A stretch of 64,000 nucleotides of DNA from Asticcacaulis excentricus CB 48 (GTDB lineage Bacteria; Pseudomonadota; Alphaproteobacteria; Caulobacterales; Caulobacteraceae): the NCBI RefSeq assembly GCF_000175215.2, contig NC_014817.1:834501-898500 (forward strand), in the 5' to 3' direction. Positions within the stretch are counted from its first letter, which is position 1. The number at the start of each line of letters is the position of its first letter. Below, piece by piece: positions 58,814 through 64,000 of the stretch. A model generated the notes under the pieces. The model worked only from the letters and a program-made list of their open reading frames with translations. It was not told the DNA's origin and did not search any database. The translations under genes and the position numbers were made by a program.

Positions 58814-59176
58814 TTACTTGCCACGCAGCGTGGTCTTTGCCGACTGTTCGGCCAGACGCATCTCAGCCTGGGCCTGCGCCGGGGCGTGCGCCGCATGCAG
58901 GCGGTTCAGTAGGGGTGAATTGAAGCGACTCACCGCCTCATCGACAGCTTTCACCTGACACACGCGCTCGGCTTCGGCCGTCGTCAGCGGCCCCTCGGAT
59001 GACTGACACACGTCTTCGGCGACGCTTTGAATACGGCTATAGAGCCGCTCCACGCCTTTCGGCGTCGAAAGGTCGAGATCGCGCGTGGCCACACGCCGCG
59101 TCTCCACCGTTTCCGCCTGAGCCATGGACGCGCCGGACAACAGCGCCGCACCAAGAACAAAAACCACTACCTTCAT
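58814..59176 (-). CDS. UrcA-family secreted protein 2
   Basis: 120 residues. Signal peptide ends near AQAE (residue ~22). Core RRVATRDLDLSTPKGVERLYSRIQSVAEDVCQSS, second cysteine in AERVCQVKAVDEAVSRFNSP, then an Ala/Gln-rich tail. It begins 234 nt after paralog 3 and lies 37 nt before paralog 1, so it probably shares a transcript with paralog 1. A motif ATTTTATTATTAAAT upstream (59255-59269) recurs before paralog 3. Confidence 0.88.
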   Translation of the reverse strand: MKVVVFVLGAALLSGASMAQAETVETRRVATRDLDLSTPKGVERLYSRIQSVAEDVCQSSEGPLTTAEAERVCQVKAVDEAVSRFNSPLLNRLHAAHAPAQAQAEMRLAEQSAKTTLRGK

Positions 59177-59254
59177 AACCCGCTCCTTATTGAATGTTTG
59201 ATGACGCTTAACTTATGATGCATTCAATAAATCAGACGGAAAACAGAATCCATG

Positions 59255-59269
59255 ATTTTATTATTAAAT
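59255..59269 (-). promoter_or_regulatory. Shared upstream motif, copy before urcA paralog 2
   Basis: Fifteen identical bases, ATTTTATTATTAAAT on the plus strand, 78 nt before the start codon, repeated at 59831-59845. Confidence 0.5.
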
Positions 59270-59410
59270 CTTTGCCATCTATTAATTTCATTTCATGAAC
59301 TTTTGTTAGTTTATTTTGTGACAGCTTATTGAATGGTATATTTTGAAATGAAACAGTTCCGACCTGCAAAGGCCGACGCGCACATCAATTATTACATTTT
59401 GTACAGAAAA

Positions 59411-59767
59411 CTACTTTTCAGCCCATTGACCGAGAATAGGCGACGAACCGTCCCCGCGGACGTCACCCGCGTCAACTGCGACACGACTCAGGCCCGGATG
59501 CCCAACCTTGTGGACCGTCTCCCGAACGGCCGTGCGTTCGCACTGACGATCCGTGATGACCCAGCCGTTAAGAGAGACCAGCCCCTCGGCACAGACCTCT
59601 TTGGCCGCCGTGCGGATCTGCCTCAGCACCTGTTTCGCTTGCGCGGGATCATTGAGGTTGGCATCCGCGAAGCGGATCGTCTTTTGCGGCAGTTCCTCTG
59701 CGGCGACGGCGCTCCCGCCCGTCAGCAGCATGACACCCGCGACACACATCAGTATTGTTCTCGGCAT
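59411..59767 (-). CDS. UrcA-family secreted protein 3
   Basis: 118 residues. Signal peptide ends near AVAAE (residue ~24). Core PQKTIRFADANLNDPAQAKQVLRQIRTAAKEVCAEG and second cysteine in ITDRQCERTAVRETV. The core is more diverged than in paralogs 1 and 2 (FADANLND replaces the usual D-L-D-L). A/T-rich gaps lie on both sides. The same ATTTTATTATTAAAT motif occurs 63 nt upstream. Confidence 0.85.
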   Translation of the reverse strand: MPRTILMCVAGVMLLTGGSAVAAEELPQKTIRFADANLNDPAQAKQVLRQIRTAAKEVCAEGLVSLNGWVITDRQCERTAVRETVHKVGHPGLSRVAVDAGDVRGDGSSPILGQWAEK

Positions 59768-59830
59768 TTTGTTATCTCCCGTTGCTTTGGATAGACACTC
59801 AAATCCCGCAACCAGAAGTAAAAATCTAGA

Positions 59831-59845
59831 ATTTTATTATTAAAT
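59831..59845 (-). promoter_or_regulatory. Shared upstream motif, copy before urcA paralog 3
   Basis: Same fifteen bases as 59255-59269, and a TNGATT stretch follows in both on the minus strand. Confidence 0.5.
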
Positions 59846-59969
59846 AAACGCAATAGATTAAATTCAATTCATTAATTACATAAACGTAATTCACAAGCGC
59901 GCCACATTCGGCGCAACGCCGCTGTAATTGCGGTTGACTCGCTTACGCCCGCGCGCCACACCGCATCGC

Positions 59970-60473
59970 ATGGCCATACTCGACATCACCGAACTGAAAG
60001 CCGCCCTTCCGCCGCGCCGCGCCCTGATCGGGCTCGATCTGGGGGAAAAGACCATCGGCGTCGCCGTCAGCGACATTTCCTTGAGCATCGGCTCGCCGCT
60101 GGAGCTGATCAAAAAGAGCAAGTTCACGCAGGAGGCCGAACGCCTGTTGCTGCTGATGAAGCAGCGCGAAGCGTCGGGCCTCGTCATCGGCCTGCCGGTC
60201 AATATGGACGGCACCGAAGGCCCGCGCTGTCAGTCGGTGCGCGCCTTTGCCCGCAACCTGCTGCGCCTGCCCGCGGAAAAGTTCGCCGCCGCCGGCCTTG
60301 AGCCCGACCTGCCCATCGCCTTCTGGGACGAGCGCTGGTCGTCGTCGGTGATGAACCGCTTTCTGATCGAAGAAGCCGACCTGACGCGCGCCAAACGCGC
60401 CGAAGTGATCGACCGTTCCGCCGCCGCCTATATTCTTCAGGGCGCGCTCGACCGCATAAGAAGCGCCACATGA
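59970..60473 (+). CDS. ruvX: Putative Holliday-junction resolvase / pre-16S rRNA nuclease RuvX (YqgF)
   Basis: 167 residues from ATG 59970. RNase-H-like fold. LIGLDLGEKTIGVAVSD gives the first catalytic Asp, LVIGLPVNMDGTEGPRCQSV is the family block, and FWDERWSSSVMNRFL the second. C-terminal DRSAAAYILQGALDR supplies a final Asp. Essential in many bacteria for rRNA end maturation. A TTG start 42 nt upstream is possible but less likely. Confidence 0.92.
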   Translation: MAILDITELKAALPPRRALIGLDLGEKTIGVAVSDISLSIGSPLELIKKSKFTQEAERLLLLMKQREASGLVIGLPVNMDGTEGPRCQSVRAFARNLLRLPAEKFAAAGLEPDLPIAFWDERWSSSVMNRFLIEEADLTRAKRAEVIDRSAAAYILQGALDRIRSAT

Positions 60474-60572
60474 GCCCATTGCGTCTGCCAAAGGGCGCAA
60501 GCGCACCCCGGCGAGCCTTCGCCGCCCTTCCGGAGCCTGTCGCGCCGCAGCAGGGGCGTGAGGGATAAAAAA

Positions 60573-61517
60573 ATGACGCCCGACATCTTCATCAACGGCA
60601 TCTTGCCGGTGTTTCTGCTGATCGCGCTGGGCTTCGGGCTGAAGGTTTCGGGGTTTCTGCCGCCGTCGGTCTGGGGGCCGATTGAGCGCATCGCCGTCTA
60701 TGTCTTCTACCCGGGTTTTCTGATTCCGGCCATCTGGCATGCCGATCTGTCGGGCCTCAGCGCCGGCCCGATCAGTCTGGCCGTCAGTACGTCGCTGGCT
60801 CTGTCCATCCTGATCGCTTTTGCCCTGAAACCGGTGCTGCGCCTGTCCGGCCCCACCTATACCAGCGTGTTTCAGGGCCTGATTCGCTTCAACTCCTTCG
60901 TCTTTTTGCCCATTGCCACCTCGATCTTCGGCGCGCAGGCCGTGGGCCTGGCCGCCGTGGCCATGAGCGCGCTGATCCCCTTAAGCAATATGGCCTCGAT
61001 ACTGGTGCTGGCCCGCTGGGGGCAGCCTGAAGGCGAAGATACGGTGGACCGCAGCTTTCGCGGCGTCATGGCGCGCCTGTTTACCAACCCGATCTTCCTG
61101 TCGTGTCTGATCGGGCTGGCGCTCAACGTGGTGCGCGCGCCATCCGTGCCGTTTATCGAAAAAGACCTGAAGATGCTGGGCGATGCGGCCATTCCCACGG
61201 GCCTCATTCTGGCCGGGGCCGGGCTGAACTTCGCCTATATCCGCAGCCAGCCGCTGCTGGTCGTCGCCACCTCGGCCTTCAAGGTGCTGATCGTGCCGCT
61301 GATAAGCTGGGGCCTGTGCCGGCTGTTCGGCGGTGATGCTCTGGCGCAGGGCGTCGCCCTGTGTTGCGGGGCCGCCCCGTGCGCCGCCGTCGCCTATGTA
61401 CAGGCGCGCCACATGGGCGGGGACGCGCCGCTGATGGCCGGGATCGTGGCGCTGACCACCTCTCTCAGCCTGATCAGCCTGCCCTTCCTGCTGTGGCTCT
61501 ACCACCTACTTACATAA
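60573..61517 (+). CDS. AEC-family transporter (auxin-efflux-carrier-like)
   Basis: 314 residues from ATG 60573, behind GAGGGA. Ten membrane helices in two five-helix halves. Family marks are FINGILPVFLLIALGFGLK, QGLIRFNSFVFLPIATSIFG and the second-half crossover GAAPCAAVAYVQARHMGGDAPLMAGIVALTT. Substrates of bacterial AEC members are mostly carboxylic acids (malate, lactate), but this one is not known. Confidence 0.9.
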   Translation: MTPDIFINGILPVFLLIALGFGLKVSGFLPPSVWGPIERIAVYVFYPGFLIPAIWHADLSGLSAGPISLAVSTSLALSILIAFALKPVLRLSGPTYTSVFQGLIRFNSFVFLPIATSIFGAQAVGLAAVAMSALIPLSNMASILVLARWGQPEGEDTVDRSFRGVMARLFTNPIFLSCLIGLALNVVRAPSVPFIEKDLKMLGDAAIPTGLILAGAGLNFAYIRSQPLLVVATSAFKVLIVPLISWGLCRLFGGDALAQGVALCCGAAPCAAVAYVQARHMGGDAPLMAGIVALTTSLSLISLPFLLWLYHLLT

Positions 61518-61650
61518 ATTTACACACATCTTCGGGCTGGCAAGGCCGCGGCACGCTTCCTATATCCGATCCGTTCGCCCGCCTCAGCCGTAACGGCTCA
61601 AGCCACGCCTTTTCTGCGGCCGAACGCTTCCGATTTTGCAAGGATTTCCC

Positions 61651-62697
61651 ATGACGCTCGCCAAAGCCTATGCCGCGCCTTCGCCCAAGGCCCCGCTCGA
61701 ACCCTTTACCTTTGAACGCCGCGCCCCCAACGAAGACGATGTGGTCATCGACATTCTCTATTCGGGCGTCTGCCATTCCGACATCCATCAGGTGCGCGAC
61801 GAATGGTTCCCCGGCATCTATCCGCAGGTGCCCGGCCACGAAATCGTCGGCCGCGTGCGTCAGGTCGGCAAGAAGGTGACCAAATTCAAAGAAGGCGACA
61901 CGGTCGGCGTCGGCTGCTTCGTTGATTCCTGCGTCAACTGTCAGACGCGCGACGAAGACCGCGAACAGTATCTGCCGGGCCTGATTCAGACCTATAACAA
62001 TCTGGATGCCGACGGTCAGCCGACCTATGGCGGCTATTCCGACCATATCGTGGTCAAGGAAGGCTATGTGCTGCGCGTGCCGGACCACCTGCCCAAGGAC
62101 GCTGCCGCGCCGCTTCTGTGCGCCGGGATCACCCTGTGGTCGCCGCTGAAGCACTGGAACGCCGGGCCGGGCAAAAAGGTCGCCATTATCGGTCTGGGCG
62201 GTCTGGGCCATATGGGCGTTAAGCTGGCCCACGCGCTGGGGGCCGAGGTCACGGTGCTCAGCCAGTCGCTGGCCAAGAAGGACGACGCCCTGCGTCTGGG
62301 GGCCGATCACTACTACCCCACCAATGACGCCGAGACCTTCAAGACTCTGGCGGGCACCTTCGACCTGATCATCAATACGGTGTCAGCCCCGATCGACTGG
62401 AACGCCTATCTGGGCCTGCTCAAGGTCGATGGCACAATGGTGCTGGTCGGCGTGCCGGACAACCCCATCCCGGTGCACGCCTTCTCGCTAATCCCCGGCC
62501 GTAAGAACCTCGCCGGTTCGATGATTGGCTCGATCAAGGAAACGCAGGAAATGCTCGACTTCTGCGGTGAGCACAACATCGTCTCGGATATCGAGCTGAT
62601 CGACATTCAGGACATCAACGCCGCCTATGAGCGCGTCATTAAGTCCGACGTGCGCTACCGCTTTGTCATCGACATCGCGTCGCTGAACAAGGCCTAA
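61651..62697 (+). CDS. Zinc-type NAD(P)-dependent alcohol dehydrogenase (YahK/CAD type), altered zinc site
   Basis: 348 residues from ATG 61651 (AAGGA site). The catalytic zinc ligands are Cys in SGVCHSDIHQVRDEW, His in PGHEIVGRV and the later Cys in PLLCAGITLWSPL. The Rossmann fold is GLGGLGHMGVKLAHALG. The structural zinc loop, normally four Cys, reads SCVNCQTRDEDREQYLPG; the third and fourth Cys are lost. The family reduces medium-chain aldehydes. A strong hairpin follows at 62714-62744. Confidence 0.92.
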   Translation: MTLAKAYAAPSPKAPLEPFTFERRAPNEDDVVIDILYSGVCHSDIHQVRDEWFPGIYPQVPGHEIVGRVRQVGKKVTKFKEGDTVGVGCFVDSCVNCQTRDEDREQYLPGLIQTYNNLDADGQPTYGGYSDHIVVKEGYVLRVPDHLPKDAAAPLLCAGITLWSPLKHWNAGPGKKVAIIGLGGLGHMGVKLAHALGAEVTVLSQSLAKKDDALRLGADHYYPTNDAETFKTLAGTFDLIINTVSAPIDWNAYLGLLKVDGTMVLVGVPDNPIPVHAFSLIPGRKNLAGSMIGSIKETQEMLDFCGEHNIVSDIELIDIQDINAAYERVIKSDVRYRFVIDIASLNKA

Positions 62698-62713
62698 GGG
62701 TCTTTGCACATCG

Positions 62714-62744
62714 CCGCGGCCTCACGTCGCTGAGGCGGCGGCGA
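62714..62744. terminator. Hairpin after the alcohol dehydrogenase gene
   Basis: CGCCGC-G-GCCTCA / TGAGGC-G-GCGGCG, near-perfect, but without a T-run; may end transcription weakly or shape the pyrB leader. Confidence 0.5.
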
Positions 62745-62788
62745 TTGCCCCTTCCCTCCCTTTGAGTCGTGGGGTATAGCCGCCCTTT

Positions 62789-63784
62789 ATGACGCGCATT
62801 ACCCCCCAAGATCCGCAGGTGTTGCTGGAGATGATCCAGTCGCGCCTCTTTCCCTTCCCCAAACGGCATTTCAATGCCGCGCAGGACCTTGATCCGCCCG
62901 ACATTGTGGCCCTGCTCGATCTGGCCGATGTGTTCGTGGAACTGAACCGGCGGACCAATAAAAAGCTCGACCTGCTCAAGGGGCGCACGCAGGTCAATCT
63001 GTTCTTCGAAAACTCGACCCGCACCATGTCATCGTTTGAACTGGCCGGTAAGCGTCTGGGGGCCGATACGGTCAATATGAACCCCCGCACCTCCAGCGTG
63101 GCCAAGGGCGAGACCCTGATCGACACCGCGGTGACGCTCAACGCCATGAAGCCTGATCTGCTGGTCGTGCGCCATTCGGCGTCAGGCGCGGCGCAGCTTC
63201 TGGGGCAAAAGGTCGGGTGCAGCGTCGTCAATGCCGGCGACGGTCAGCATCAGCACCCCACTCAGGCCCTGCTCGACATGCTGTCGATCCGCCGCGCCTT
63301 CGGCCATGTCGATAGCCTGACCGTGGCGATTTGCGGCGATGTCGCCCATAGCCGCGTGGCGCGCTCCAACGTCATCCTGCTCAATGCGATGGGCGCCAAT
63401 GTGCGCCTCGTCGGGCCGCCGACCCTGATCCCCGGCGATGCCGACGAATGGGGCGTTGAGGTCTACCACGACATGAGGGCCGGGATTACGGGGGCCAATG
63501 TGGTGATGATGCTGCGCCTTCAGCTTGAGCGCATGGACGGGGCCTTCATCCCCTCGACCCGCGAATATTTCCGCTATTTTGGTCTCGACCGCGAAAAGCT
63601 GGCCGTGGCTGCGCCGGACGTGCGCGTCATGCACCCCGGCCCCATGAACCGCGGCGTCGAAATCGACTCCGAAGTGGCCGATGATCTGTCGATCTCGCTC
63701 ATTCAGGATCAGGTGGAGATGGGCGTCGCCGCGCGCATGGCCGTTCTGGCCTCACTGGCCGCGCGTCTGGAGACCGACCGATGA
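62789..63784 (+). CDS. pyrB: Aspartate carbamoyltransferase catalytic subunit
   Basis: 331 residues. Carbamoyl-phosphate site is FFENSTRTMSSFELAGKRLG, with VRHSASGAAQLLG and HQHPTQALLDMLSI for phosphate and aspartate. C-terminal HPGPMNRGVEIDSEVADD closes the active site. It catalyses the first committed step of pyrimidine synthesis. No pyrI is seen. Followed by a repeat and then the start of another gene, probably dihydroorotase, as in many alphaproteobacteria. Confidence 0.97.
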   Translation: MTRITPQDPQVLLEMIQSRLFPFPKRHFNAAQDLDPPDIVALLDLADVFVELNRRTNKKLDLLKGRTQVNLFFENSTRTMSSFELAGKRLGADTVNMNPRTSSVAKGETLIDTAVTLNAMKPDLLVVRHSASGAAQLLGQKVGCSVVNAGDGQHQHPTQALLDMLSIRRAFGHVDSLTVAICGDVAHSRVARSNVILLNAMGANVRLVGPPTLIPGDADEWGVEVYHDMRAGITGANVVMMLRLQLERMDGAFIPSTREYFRYFGLDREKLAVAAPDVRVMHPGPMNRGVEIDSEVADDLSISLIQDQVEMGVAARMAVLASLAARLETDR

Positions 63785-63794
63785 AAAGCACTTC

Positions 63795-63968
63795 TATACC
63801 TCCCCAGTTTACTGGGAAGGGGGACCGCACGACGCACAAAGCGCTAGATGCGGTGGTGGGGGCTCTGCCAATCGGCGAAAATCGCGGACAAATGAAGTTT
63901 TCCGCGCCCCCCTCCGTCTGCTTCGCTACGCTTGCAGCCACCTCCCCCGGCACGCCGGGGGAGTAAAA
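63795..63968 (+). repeat. Dispersed palindromic repeat, copy 3
   Basis: TATACCTCCCC at the left and GCCCCCCTCCGTCT, then CCACCTCCCCC-N-GGGGGAGTAAAA at the right, with about 100 nt between. It occupies the gap between pyrB and the next gene. Confidence 0.85.
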
Positions 63969-63982
63969 ACGAGGGCATAATC

Positions 63983-64000
63983 ATGAAACAATCCCAAGCC
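63983..64000 (+). CDS. Partial gene at window edge, probably pyrC (dihydroorotase)
   Basis: ATG at 63983 with GAGGG 10 nt upstream starts MKQSQA, cut by the window end. Only gene order suggests dihydroorotase, which often follows pyrB; sequence cannot confirm this. Confidence 0.4.

Overview
The window is GC-rich chromosomal DNA from a stalked, polar-developing alphaproteobacterium of the Caulobacteraceae, most probably Asticcacaulis or a close relative. The evidence is a set of lineage-specific genes in Caulobacter-like order: popZ beside valS and a TolC-type gene, a divK-pleD operon, and a complete holdfast locus hfsEFGH / hfsCBA / hfsD. UrcA-family proteins, large TonB receptors and TTAA-N7-TTAA (CtrA-type) boxes fit the same group. 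No complete insertion sequence, prophage or CRISPR array is visible, so this is core chromosome with small-scale rearrangement.

Layout. 0-4 kb: three tandem paralogous membrane proteins of glycosyltransferase-87 type, the first carrying an in-frame palindromic repeat. 4-10 kb (minus): valS, popZ, a TolC-family channel and a degenerate isoaspartate methyltransferase-like protein. 10.3-14 kb: tRNA-Cys, a chemoreceptor, tRNA-Asn and divK-pleD. 14-25 kb: RidA, a GNAT protein, two tandem 24-residue micro-ORFs, a crcB-rluC-HAD-ATP12 operon, a HIT protein, a histidine phosphatase with a duplicated 5' end, a GGDEF/EAL protein, a VOC protein and a flavin monooxygenase. 25-35.5 kb: another micro-ORF, tRNA-Ser and the holdfast locus. 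35.5-47 kb: secreted and cell-envelope proteins, an ABC-2 exporter, gatB, a two-component system and two glycine-zipper proteins. 47-56 kb: two TonB receptors, RidA, a TetR regulator and an OPT transporter. 56-64 kb: gatCA, three urcA genes, ruvX, an AEC transporter, an alcohol dehydrogenase, pyrB and the first codons of the next gene, probably pyrC.

Common theme. Several loci serve polar development. PopZ builds the pole, DivK and PleD control the cell cycle and the motile-to-sessile switch through c-di-GMP, the chemoreceptor serves the swarmer cell, and the hfs genes make and export the adhesive polysaccharide. CtrA-type boxes lie in the hfsA-hfsD intergenic region and upstream of the chemoreceptor, tying these genes to the same regulator.

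The least explained sequence is intergenic: micro-ORFs next to a shared TGACAGC(G/A)CTGTCA palindrome, several families of dispersed palindromes (one inside a gene), a 34-bp perfect-stem structure with insertion-sequence-like ends, a mirrored tRNA-Ser 3' end, and possible unannotated small RNAs ending at orphan terminators.
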